Of a stretch of 41,291 bases of DNA, positions 24,993 to 33,331 are shown piece after piece (within the stretch, counting starts at the first letter, position 1; every line of letters starts with the position of its first letter). Position numbers and translations under genes: made by a program. The notes under the pieces are model-generated. The model saw nothing but the letters and a program-made list of their open reading frames with translations, was not told the origin of the DNA and did not search any database. The DNA comes from Bacteroidales bacterium UBA1176 (GTDB lineage: Bacteria; Bacteroidota; Bacteroidia; Bacteroidales; WCHB1-69): NCBI GenBank assembly GCA_002311645.1, contig DBYW01000050.1:37403-78693 (forward strand), in the 5' to 3' direction.

Positions 24993-27173
24993 ATGAAAAA
25001 AAAGAGCCGAAATATTGTCTTATCATTCGACCGTCTTTTGTCTAAAGGTTCAGCCAAACAAATGCTAATCCTTGCAGGGACTTTATTCACCATGTTTGTG
25101 GTTTCTTTTGGCGCATTATGCCTTTCTGGAGATGATTGGGTGAGCTATTGCCATAATAAGAGCATTTCCCCATGGGTGTTTCCTCTTTATCTACTTATAG
25201 ACGCAAATGCTTTTAATGACTTGTACACCAATGATGTGGTATCTATTAGCAAGCTCACACTATTCATTAGTGGTATCACATTTGTGGCAGGCATTCTCCT
25301 TTTCACGGGTGCATTTATCTCCATTTTGACGAACGTTATTTCACGACGGGTGGATAATCACTTTAATGGTCTAATTCCTTATTTAGAGTCAGGCCATTAT
25401 ATTATTATGGGATATGATGATATGGTGTCATCCATTATCTCCAATATCTTTTCCAAAGAGCCAGAAACGTATGTCCTTCTGTTGACAGCAGTTGATGCCA
25501 AAATCATTAGGGAAAAACTCCGTAAATCTTTTTCAGAAAAACAGATGGAACAAATTATCATCAATTACGGTTTGAGGACATCTCAAGAGTTTTATAGCGA
25601 TATTCATTTGGAAGACTCAAATCAGATTTTCATCGTAGGTAACCGTTCTTTGCCTGCCCATGATGCCATGAATGTGGAGTGTATTGACAGTATCTGCTCA
25701 TATTTGGAAGCGAAAAAAATTACTGGTAAACAACGAACGTGTCATCCTAATCGGATCACATGCATATTTGAAGACCTTGACACGTATGCGGCATTCAAGA
25801 CCACTGAGATCTTTAACCGTGTCGGTCTCCTTAACATAGAATTTGTACCATACAACTTTTATTCAGGTTGGGCAAAACAGGTGCTTCTCGCAAGACAATA
25901 CAAAGAGAAAAGTCACCCTTCCGAGTTCTACGCATACCCATCTCTCTATGGGAATGGCATTGGCCCTGAAGATAACAAATATGTGCATCTTGTCTTTGTT
26001 GGTACGACTAACCTTGCTGTAGCTTTTGCAATGGAAGCCGCACACTTGCTTCATTTTCCGAATTTCAATGAAGTGACAAAAAAACAAAAAACACGGATCA
26101 CTTTCATTGATATAAATGCTGAAATCGAAATGACACAATTTGCAACTCGTAATCGCCATTTTTTCGAGGTACAATCCTATTATTACAAAGATATGACTTC
26201 TGATCATAATAACGAGGAAGACAATCCTAAACGTGAATTATTATCCAAGGTGTTTTCTGAAAACATTGCGGGCTCTGATTTCCTTGACACAGAGTATGAG
26301 TTTGTCAAAGGCGATGTCTGTTCTAACTATGTCCAAAATGAAATCAAAAAATGGGCAGTGGATAAAGAACAATATCTTTCCATCTTTTTGACCTTGGCCG
26401 ACCAGCGTAAGAATTTTATGATGGGGATGAATATGCCTGACGAGGTCTATGATAATGAGATTCCTGTTTTTATCCGCCAAGATCGTTCTGATAACTTTGT
26501 TACTAACTTACGGAAAACGGCTGCAAATGAAAAACCACAAAAATATTGCCATGTGGTAAATGATGAAGTAAAAAAAGAGGAACGTAAAGGCAGATATGCC
26601 AATATATATCCTTTTGGTATGTGCGATACAGCTTATTACATTGATGAAACAGCCATCAGAAGAGCCAAACTCATAAATTATCTGTATTCTACAGCTGACT
26701 ATAGTTGCAATCGATTTAAGGATAGTACGGTTTTGGCTTCAATGACCGATGAGAGTATTTGGAGGGAAGCAGACAAGAAATGGAAGGAACTTACAGTGGC
26801 TCTTAAATGGTCAAACCTATATAATGCTTACAGTATTCCTTGTAAAATGGCATCTTTGCGAGTCATGCGTGGCTTAGAACACAATGACACAAGTCGTGAC
26901 TTTGATTCATTCACCAAAGAGGAAATCTTGAAATTGGCAACTGTAGAACACAATCGATGGAATGTAGAGAAACTGCTGATGGGTTATAGGAAAGCAAAAC
27001 CAGACGAGGACAAATACGAACATACGCTTCTCCGCAATGATAAGGATGCCATGGGAAATAAAAAATTGTTTATCCATCACGATATTCGTCCGTTTGGCGC
27101 CCTTGACAATGTCCGGCAGTTGGACTATGAATTCGTCAAATACATTCCTTGGATATTAATAAAGACAAAATAA
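24993..27173 (+). CDS. Channel-like membrane protein with TrkA-N/RCK-like regions and C-terminal RyR-like domain
   Basis: 726 aa. Residues 20-45 (MLILAGTLFTMFVVSFGALCL) and 85-112 (LTLFISGITFVAGILLFTGAFI) are membrane helices with a pore-like stretch between them (SPWVFPLYLLIDANAFND), the layout of two-helix ion channels such as the CASTOR/POLLUX type. Residues 130-560 hold two Rossmann-like halves: HYIIMGYDDMVSSIISNIF, then KYVHLVFVGTTNLAVAFAMEA, as in tandem TrkA-N/RCK units. The C-terminus (about 640-720; LATVEHNRWNVEKLLMGYRK, then IHHDIRPFGALDNV) fits a divergent RyR domain. Inference: a ligand-gated ion channel. A stand-alone RyR protein is encoded 6 bp downstream. Confidence 0.75.
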   Translation: MKKKSRNIVLSFDRLLSKGSAKQMLILAGTLFTMFVVSFGALCLSGDDWVSYCHNKSISPWVFPLYLLIDANAFNDLYTNDVVSISKLTLFISGITFVAGILLFTGAFISILTNVISRRVDNHFNGLIPYLESGHYIIMGYDDMVSSIISNIFSKEPETYVLLLTAVDAKIIREKLRKSFSEKQMEQIIINYGLRTSQEFYSDIHLEDSNQIFIVGNRSLPAHDAMNVECIDSICSYLEAKKITGKQRTCHPNRITCIFEDLDTYAAFKTTEIFNRVGLLNIEFVPYNFYSGWAKQVLLARQYKEKSHPSEFYAYPSLYGNGIGPEDNKYVHLVFVGTTNLAVAFAMEAAHLLHFPNFNEVTKKQKTRITFIDINAEIEMTQFATRNRHFFEVQSYYYKDMTSDHNNEEDNPKRELLSKVFSENIAGSDFLDTEYEFVKGDVCSNYVQNEIKKWAVDKEQYLSIFLTLADQRKNFMMGMNMPDEVYDNEIPVFIRQDRSDNFVTNLRKTAANEKPQKYCHVVNDEVKKEERKGRYANIYPFGMCDTAYYIDETAIRRAKLINYLYSTADYSCNRFKDSTVLASMTDESIWREADKKWKELTVALKWSNLYNAYSIPCKMASLRVMRGLEHNDTSRDFDSFTKEEILKLATVEHNRWNVEKLLMGYRKAKPDEDKYEHTLLRNDKDAMGNKKLFIHHDIRPFGALDNVRQLDYEFVKYIPWILIKTK

Positions 27174-27179
27174 AATGAT

Positions 27180-27476
27180 ATGAATACAGACAGTTATAAC
27201 CCCAATCCCGTTGATACTTCAGATATAGAACTCTCAGAAGAGCTTCTTGCTTTAGCGGAAAACATGGCTGCAAACGTTCATGATGTGTGGGCCATAGGGC
27301 GCATGAACGAAGGTTGGACTTTTGGAACCGAGCGTAATGACGAACTCAAAACCCACCCTTGCCTTGTGCCATATAGCGATTTGCCAGAAAGTGAAAAGGA
27401 GTACGACCGTAGCACCAGTATAGAGACCCTTAAGTTTATTATTTGCAAAGGATTTGAAATCAAAAAACATAAATAA
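27180..27476 (+). CDS. Stand-alone RyR domain protein
   Basis: 98 aa, nearly all one RyR domain, the repeat named after the ryanodine receptor. Seen: NPVDTSDIELSEELLALAE, then NVHDVWAIGRMNEGWTFG, then HPCLVPYSDLPESEKEYDR, then TLKFIICKGFEI. These are the hallmark 'H-x-x-WA-x-x-R-x-x-x-GW-x-x-G', 'HP-x-LVP-(Y/F)', and 'L-x-E-x-EK' blocks. In bacteria such domains are found in predicted conflict systems and are proposed to bind small, possibly nucleotide-derived, ligands. It lies 6 bp after the channel gene, whose own C-terminus is RyR-like, and 1 bp before the M48-TerB gene. Confidence 0.9.
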   Translation: MNTDSYNPNPVDTSDIELSEELLALAENMAANVHDVWAIGRMNEGWTFGTERNDELKTHPCLVPYSDLPESEKEYDRSTSIETLKFIICKGFEIKKHK

Positions 27477-27477
27477 T

Positions 27478-28686
27478 ATGAATACCCTCAACCCAACCAT
27501 AGAATTAGAACAACAACTCGGTTCCCAAATATACACAGCACTTCAGGGGCCTGTTGTGGAGGAAGTTATCCGTATGACCAAAATCGGAAGCGGAGATGCT
27601 TACTGGCGTAGCAATATGGAGGGACATTGCCTCAAGGTACAGCAGGATTTGCTGCCGGATTTCTATTCGCTTTGCTATGAGGTGAAAAGCAAACTCGGTT
27701 TTGACGAATCGGTGGATTTCTACATCACTGGGGACTCAACGGTCAATGCTTTCTCTTTGGCTGCGGAGGACGAAGGAGAACCGCATATCGTAAACGTCAA
27801 TTCAGGGCTTTTTGACTTGATGTCTCAGGACGAATTGTGCTTTGTGATCGGACATGAACTTGGGCACCTCATAAATAAAGACACAGCCCTGAGCCGTCTT
27901 ATTCATTTTGTGTTTCCACCAGACTCCAATGTGCCGGTTTCATTGCAATACAAGATTCGTCTGCACGAGCAGTTAGCCGAATTGGTAGCAGACCGTTACG
28001 GCTATATGGCCACGGGCAACTTGGATGTTTGCGTAACGGCATTTTTCAAGATGGCCTCAGGATTGGATTTGGCAAAAATGAACGTGAGCATAGATGCGTT
28101 GATAGAGGACAACACTCGTCGATTGGAATATTTCCTAAAAGATCGTGGCACAAGTCGTTCATCGCATCCAGTCAACCCCATCCGAGTACAAGCGCTAAAT
28201 CTCTTTGCAAACGCGAATTCGGAAAAAGAGCTACAGACAGGTATGGATGAGCTCATCGAGATTTTGCTCAAAGTTGGTGATTCAGAGCTGGATGAACATT
28301 TGGCACGTTTCATAGCTTCCGCTGGACTCATCGTGGCTTCATTAGACGGTGCTGTTAATGAAGATGAGGTTGATCAAATCATTGATTCTTTGGCATGCCT
28401 CAAAATTTTTCCACGTATCTTCTTGGATGAGATTGCGGCAAGCAATGTAGGAGATGTTTTCAACCTAGCGGTAGGAAACATCCTTAATATTAATCCCGGT
28501 ATGCGCGAAGGACTGCTCCAGTACATGGTGAATATTGTAATGTCTGACAAAAAGATCACGGAAGAGGAAGTCGCTTTTCTATACGATTTCGGCGACGACA
28601 TCGGCTTCAGTCAGATGGAAGTGGCCTCGGCCATCGCGGAATCCATACAGAAGAGTTATGTGCCGAGTTTGGAGTCGATATGTTAA
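27478..28686 (+). CDS. M48-type zinc metallopeptidase fused to a TerB-like domain
   Basis: 402 aa. Seen: zinc-binding FVIGHELGH (HExxH at about 126-130) and HEQLAELVADRYGY, supplying the third ligand Glu about 40 residues later, as in M48 (Ste24/HtpX) peptidases. There are no membrane helices, so this is a soluble form. Residues about 270-400 (FIASAGLIVASLDGAVNEDEVDQII, then MVNIVMSDKKITEEEVAFLY) repeat the 'A-x-x-DG-x-(V/I)-x-x-x-E' pattern of TerB (tellurite-resistance) helical domains. The start at 27478 was chosen over the frame opening at 27454 because it lies 1 bp after the RyR gene's stop. The role is inferred: regulated proteolysis of a partner. Confidence 0.88.
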   Translation: MNTLNPTIELEQQLGSQIYTALQGPVVEEVIRMTKIGSGDAYWRSNMEGHCLKVQQDLLPDFYSLCYEVKSKLGFDESVDFYITGDSTVNAFSLAAEDEGEPHIVNVNSGLFDLMSQDELCFVIGHELGHLINKDTALSRLIHFVFPPDSNVPVSLQYKIRLHEQLAELVADRYGYMATGNLDVCVTAFFKMASGLDLAKMNVSIDALIEDNTRRLEYFLKDRGTSRSSHPVNPIRVQALNLFANANSEKELQTGMDELIEILLKVGDSELDEHLARFIASAGLIVASLDGAVNEDEVDQIIDSLACLKIFPRIFLDEIAASNVGDVFNLAVGNILNINPGMREGLLQYMVNIVMSDKKITEEEVAFLYDFGDDIGFSQMEVASAIAESIQKSYVPSLESIC

Positions 28687-28703
28687 AAGTGATAAATATG
28701 ATC

Positions 28704-28711
28704 TGATTTTG
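28704..28711 (+). promoter_or_regulatory. Possible -7 element before the FakA-like gene
   Basis: TGATTTTG deviates at one position from TAnnTTTG. It lies in the 97-bp gap, followed by an 8-bp hairpin (28739-28746 with 28756-28763, loop 9 nt). Weak support for a second transcript covering the TIR part of the cluster. Confidence 0.3.
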
Positions 28712-28783
28712 CATTTCAAGATTGTACAAAAGATGTCGTGTGTTATACATAAAAAATAACATGTTGTTCCTGCAAGAAAAATA

Positions 28784-30010
28784 ATGAAAGAGATTGATAT
28801 ATTGTCTTTTATAAATATGTTGAAAAGGGCGACTGAGTTTTTTTTGTCTAAGGTGGAAGAAATCAACGCCATCAATTATTTTCCTGTAGTCGATCATGAT
28901 ACAGGGGCAAATATGTATGCAACATTAAAAGATGCCCTGACTCAATCAAAAGGGGATGCTAAGCTATTGGTTAACAAATTGATAGTTTGTTCAAAGGGAA
29001 ATTCAGGTATTATTTTGGCGAAGGCAGTATCTGGATTTTTGACGGTTATGCTTGAAAAAAACGGCTTGAAATGCGGAGATGATCTCTGTTGTGCTGTCGT
29101 TTCTGCAAGAGACAACGCTTATGATGCTGTCCTTTGTCCCAAAGAAGGCACGATGTTGACTTTTTTGGATGTCCTATCTCTTAATTCCGATTGGGAAAAT
29201 TTGGTACACATTTCTGCTGTATTAGGCGAAGCGTTGGAAAAAACTTTGGTAGATGGCGAATACGACGCAGGAGCTAAAGGCATGTATTACCTGATAGAGT
29301 TTGCCTTTTCATTGGGTCTTGACACTAATATTGCAATTCGTTCTAAAAGAGAAATGAATATTTCCTCCTCGCTAAAATACAAGTATTGCACCGAATTTGT
29401 AGTTGAATGCGAGTGTGATTCGAAAATGTTAAAAGCATTTATTTCTCAAATCAATTCCTTAGGTGATAGTATTGCCTATTCCTATGCGGAAAGTGTTTTG
29501 AAAGTCCACATCCACAACAACAACCCATTTGAAATATTTGCTTTGGCAAACAATTTCGGACAGTTTCTCTATAAAAAAATAGATAATATGTCTCTGGAGA
29601 ACGGCGAACAGCACCTTGTCGTTTTTGTGGTGGATGACAATGGTGACCTGTTCTCTCCTTTTGCACGATTCAACGTGGAATACATTTCCCTGGTTTCGCC
29701 CAAAAGCGATAGAGAGCTTTCACATAAGATGTCAACTATTTGTGCCGACACTGTAATCCTATTAACTAACACGCCCGAGAGGTATAACAACGAAAGATAT
29801 GATCATCTGATTGTTATCAAGACTTATGGGTTGTTGTCCAAAGTGTCCGCTATGTTTTGTGAATTTAATACAAAACTAAACGAGTATATAGAGAATGTAC
29901 AAGCTTTTGCTTGTATTTATCAAGACAGATTAATGGGTGAAAATGATGCTTCTGGCGAAAGGAATCTAACTGACGCTCAAAAAAAGGACTTGTTTTCTTT
30001 TCCGATGTGA
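28784..30010 (+). CDS. FakA-like protein (DAK2 / fatty acid kinase type)
   Basis: 408 aa. FakA transfers phosphate from ATP to a fatty acid held by FakB. Seen: INYFPVVDHDTGANMYATL (31-50; FakA 'NxFPVPDGDTGTNM', both Mg-binding Asp kept), SKGNSGIILAKAVSGF (FakA 'ARGNSGVILSQ'), AYDAVLCPKEGTMLTFL (FakA 'AYxAVxxPxEGTxLTV'), DAGAKGMYYLIEF, the middle-domain start KYKYCTEFVVE with its Cys, and LKVHIHNNNPFEIF carrying the two catalytic-region histidines. It is shorter than FakA (about 550 aa): the C-terminal part is reduced. A DegV/FakB-like gene lies two genes downstream. The pair is usual in Firmicutes, so its presence in a Bacteroidales island is odd. An alternative is a dihydroxyacetone-kinase-like activity. 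Confidence 0.83.
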   Translation: MKEIDILSFINMLKRATEFFLSKVEEINAINYFPVVDHDTGANMYATLKDALTQSKGDAKLLVNKLIVCSKGNSGIILAKAVSGFLTVMLEKNGLKCGDDLCCAVVSARDNAYDAVLCPKEGTMLTFLDVLSLNSDWENLVHISAVLGEALEKTLVDGEYDAGAKGMYYLIEFAFSLGLDTNIAIRSKREMNISSSLKYKYCTEFVVECECDSKMLKAFISQINSLGDSIAYSYAESVLKVHIHNNNPFEIFALANNFGQFLYKKIDNMSLENGEQHLVVFVVDDNGDLFSPFARFNVEYISLVSPKSDRELSHKMSTICADTVILLTNTPERYNNERYDHLIVIKTYGLLSKVSAMFCEFNTKLNEYIENVQAFACIYQDRLMGENDASGERNLTDAQKKDLFSFPM

Positions 30011-30030
30011 TATAAGCGAGTATTTTTATT

Positions 30031-32514
30031 ATGAAAGACAATGTAGTCAAAAGCGGAAAATATAATTGGCCCAAAGCGATTAGCTTTGACACGGGCCCCT
30101 ATATTTTTATCAGTTATTCGCATAGAAACAGTGTACTCGCATGCCATGACTTTTCTTTGCTTTCTTCTTATGAGATTCCTTTTTGGTATGATGACGGTAT
30201 GGTCCCTGGGCAGGATTGGAAAGAAAAGGCACGATTTGCCATGTATCACCCAAATTGTAAAGGTGTAATTTTCTATGTGTCAAGATCTTCCGTTGCAAGC
30301 CCTGCGATATACGAAGAACTGAAGATGGCCTCTGAGTTGATGATTATTCGCGATGAATTCTCAGTTTTTTCGGTCAATATTGGTGGTAAATCTATAGATC
30401 AAATGATAAAAGAGGATATTGTGCCACCTAAGTATGCCGATTTATATCAAAAGATTTTCCCTACCGACACTATCTATATAATCAGAAAAAACAAAGTTTC
30501 TTCTACCGACCACATATGTTATCTGCTGGACTTCCTCAACGAGAAAAAAATGCTGAAGAAGAAGTATCTTTCCTTAGTCGAAAGAAATCCATTCGTGCTT
30601 TCGCCGTATAAGGACGCATTTGTTATCACGCATTTCAGAGGTGATGCAGAGGATATTGTTATACCTGAGAGCATTGGCAAGAAACGAATTATCGCAATCG
30701 GACCCAACGCATTTGCATTTAACACCAAACTCAAAAAGGTATATGTCAGAGGGAATGTGCGTGAAATTTTTGACTGTGCCTTTGAGGGATGTAAAAACCT
30801 ACTTTCAATAGTGTTTAACGACACTCTCTTGCGTATTGGTAACAACTCGTTTAAGACTTGTACGAAGCTGAAAAACATAGTTTTCCCATCAAGACTTTGT
30901 TCTCTCGGTGACTATGCTTTTTATCAATGTAAGAGTCTTGTTTCTGTGGACTGCAATAAAGCATCAATCGATATTGGATATGCTTGCTTTTCACAATGTA
31001 TATCTCTTCGCGAGATAAAATTAACAGAGAATATCGTGTCTATAGGCGGATATGCATTTGGCGGGTGTATATTTGAAGACTTTATTGTTTTCGATAAAGT
31101 GGAATACATGGGAACAGATTGCTTTGTCAGTAATCCTAAACTGAAATATATTTTTTTCAAATCTCCTTATTTGCCGCGAAACACTGCACAAAGTATTGTC
31201 GCTCTCTGTCCGAAATTCAAGTCTTTGATTGTTCCCGTTACTACATCAGACAAGGAATTCGAACGCTTTAAGTCACGAGAATCGACAAGGAAAAAGCTGC
31301 AAGCTGTAAGCGAGTTTTCAAACGACTGCGATGGCTTTATTTGGGAAAAGATTACTGGTGTGGATGAATATCGTTTGACGATTGACGAGCATACGTTTGT
31401 CACGCAAGAGGCTCGTTTGACCTTTGCTTTTTCAAAGAAAACTTATCGTATTCAAGTAATTTCACACAACGATGATGAAGAAATAGAGGATGCGAATGTT
31501 TCCTTTAATTACACTATAAAAATGCCGGTTGTCAAGAACAATGTGCTGGTGGGTGGCTCTTTTGACAAGGGCGCAATTCTATTGAAAGATAATATAATCA
31601 AAATTGGCAAGAGAGCCTTTGAGGGTGATTTGAACATCAAGGAGTTGGTTTTCGAAGGGAATGAAGTTGGCGCTTCAGCCTTCGAATCTGCGTTAAATCT
31701 TATCACTGCAAGATTCAATCGCCCACTTTCTCTTGGGAATTCGGCATTCCGGAATTGTGCGAAACTGGTCAATGTTGATTTTGATAAGGTGAGAGAAATC
31801 GGTGCTTGTTGTTTTGAGAACTGCGGCATGCTAGAAAAAGTTATCTTTCGCGAAGGTATTTGTTGTATTCCGCAAAAGGCTTTTCGTCGTTGTATTCGTA
31901 TTAAAGAGTTTGTCTTTCCCATGAGTTTAGTGGAACTAGGTCAGGAAGCCTTACGAGGCTGCATGGGGCTTGCGAGCTTGCGATTACCTGAAACATTAAA
32001 AACAATAGGTGATGGAGCTTTGACGTATCTTACGATAAAGGAAATTGTTCTGCCACATTCTTTGGGAAAATTTGGCGAAAACAACCTGCAAAGTTGTTCT
32101 TATTTGGAAAAAATCAGTATTGAGAATAACGAATTGTTTTCAATTGAAAATGGGTGCTTGGTTTATAGCAAAACTACCCTGTTGCGATTTCCTCCAGCAA
32201 GAAAGGCCCCCCATGTGGTAATACCCGATAATATTAAGGTAATTGCTAAAGACGCATTCCGAGATAGCAGTTATGTGGAGACAATAGAGGCAAAGAATGT
32301 GCGACGAATAGAAAGTGGCGCATTCTATGGCTGTTCTTCGTTGCAATTGGTCGTTTTGCATGGCAATATTGAAATAATAGAGCAAGAAGCCTTTGTGCAT
32401 TGCCCCAATCTTAGTAGGATGGAAATCAAATCCAATAAATGTGTAAAAATAGAGCAAAATGCAATCGACGATGTCGTTGAGCTTGAAATAACCGATAAAG
32501 AAGAAAATGTTTAG
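30031..32514 (+). CDS. TIR domain - leucine-rich repeat (BspA-like) protein with internal FN3-like domain
   Basis: 827 aa. Residues about 22-165: TIR domain with YIFISYSHRNS (24-34), FWYDDGMVPGQDW, and the SPAIYEELKMA segment giving the candidate catalytic Glu (95 or 96). TIR enzymes cleave or cyclise NAD+. Residues about 205-405 and 505-815: LRR_5 (BspA-type) repeats, for example IGNNSFKTCTKLKNIVFPSR. Between them (about 436-500) FIWEKITGVDEYRLTIDEHT looks like a fibronectin type III domain. No signal peptide, so cytosolic. The layout recalls TIR-LRR immune receptors of plants. It follows the FakA-like gene by 20 bp and overlaps the FakB-like gene by 8 bp, so the three are translated together. 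Confidence 0.88.
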   Translation: MKDNVVKSGKYNWPKAISFDTGPYIFISYSHRNSVLACHDFSLLSSYEIPFWYDDGMVPGQDWKEKARFAMYHPNCKGVIFYVSRSSVASPAIYEELKMASELMIIRDEFSVFSVNIGGKSIDQMIKEDIVPPKYADLYQKIFPTDTIYIIRKNKVSSTDHICYLLDFLNEKKMLKKKYLSLVERNPFVLSPYKDAFVITHFRGDAEDIVIPESIGKKRIIAIGPNAFAFNTKLKKVYVRGNVREIFDCAFEGCKNLLSIVFNDTLLRIGNNSFKTCTKLKNIVFPSRLCSLGDYAFYQCKSLVSVDCNKASIDIGYACFSQCISLREIKLTENIVSIGGYAFGGCIFEDFIVFDKVEYMGTDCFVSNPKLKYIFFKSPYLPRNTAQSIVALCPKFKSLIVPVTTSDKEFERFKSRESTRKKLQAVSEFSNDCDGFIWEKITGVDEYRLTIDEHTFVTQEARLTFAFSKKTYRIQVISHNDDEEIEDANVSFNYTIKMPVVKNNVLVGGSFDKGAILLKDNIIKIGKRAFEGDLNIKELVFEGNEVGASAFESALNLITARFNRPLSLGNSAFRNCAKLVNVDFDKVREIGACCFENCGMLEKVIFREGICCIPQKAFRRCIRIKEFVFPMSLVELGQEALRGCMGLASLRLPETLKTIGDGALTYLTIKEIVLPHSLGKFGENNLQSCSYLEKISIENNELFSIENGCLVYSKTTLLRFPPARKAPHVVIPDNIKVIAKDAFRDSSYVETIEAKNVRRIESGAFYGCSSLQLVVLHGNIEIIEQEAFVHCPNLSRMEIKSNKCVKIEQNAIDDVVELEITDKEENV

Positions 32515-33316
32515 AATTATCAGCGATATAGGTGCGGATATTCCTGCCGAATTAAAATCATCAATGACCATTATCGATCAGGATGTTACGATAGATGATG
32601 AATGCGTCCTCGTAGGCAAAGACGAGTGCTCGATTGTTGATTTTTACAAGAGAATAGATGCCGCCAAAACCTATGCAACAAGAGCACTTAGACAGGATGA
32701 AATCATTGATGTGTTGAAGAAGGAACAAGGTAAAGGCGACATCATGTGCTTCTCCTTCTCGCAACGTTTGAGTGCTACGGGGTCACAAATGGAAAAAGCA
32801 TGTAACTTGATGAACAGTAAACCCAATAGAATCGTGTATTATGATACGCTTACGGCTACTATCGGTCAAGGGTTAATAATATATCTTGCACAGTGCTGTA
32901 ACGAACAGGGGATGACTATTGACCAAACTGTTACCTATTTGAGGAACGCGGAAACTAAGCTCTCTTTCTATGTGATTTTAGATAAAAGCAGCCACTTTTT
33001 TTCCGGTGGGCGTGCTGCAAATTTGAACAACGAATCCTTGTACTATCCCGTGTTGAGCCTCCCGTTGGGCAACTTATATCAATGTATGGGTTATACGCTT
33101 TCTAAACAAGATGCAATAAAATTCATCGTGCAAAAAATACGTAATAAGTGCATAGATGTCATGTTTATCGGACATGGAAGCAACAAGCAAGAAGCATTCC
33201 GGCTTAAGGAAGAGTTTGCAGGTTATGCAGATACGATAGGTGCCTGCTATGTCAATCCTGTGATGGGTGTGCATACGGGTGATAATGCCTTGTTGATTTC
33301 TTTTTTGGAAAAGTAA
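32507..33316 (+). CDS. DegV/FakB-like fatty-acid-binding protein
   Basis: 269 aa, family length. FakB binds a fatty acid and presents its carboxyl group to FakA. Seen: FRIISDIGADIPAEL (family 'ivtDSssDip'), SFSQRLSATGSQMEKA (family 'iSsxLSGTYxSA'), YYDTLTATIGQGLIIYLA (family 'iDSxxaSxGxGllv'), FFSGGRAANLN (conserved Arg of the 'GGRi' motif), and PVMGVHTGDNALLISF (family 'PvigxHxGPGa', with the His that binds the head group). Its ATG lies inside the end of the TIR-LRR gene (ATGTTTAG), showing translational coupling. Key lipid-head residues are kept, so it is probably functional. Confidence 0.88.
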   Translation: MFRIISDIGADIPAELKSSMTIIDQDVTIDDECVLVGKDECSIVDFYKRIDAAKTYATRALRQDEIIDVLKKEQGKGDIMCFSFSQRLSATGSQMEKACNLMNSKPNRIVYYDTLTATIGQGLIIYLAQCCNEQGMTIDQTVTYLRNAETKLSFYVILDKSSHFFSGGRAANLNNESLYYPVLSLPLGNLYQCMGYTLSKQDAIKFIVQKIRNKCIDVMFIGHGSNKQEAFRLKEEFAGYADTIGACYVNPVMGVHTGDNALLISFLEK

Positions 33317-33331
33317 TATTGGTGCTTAATA

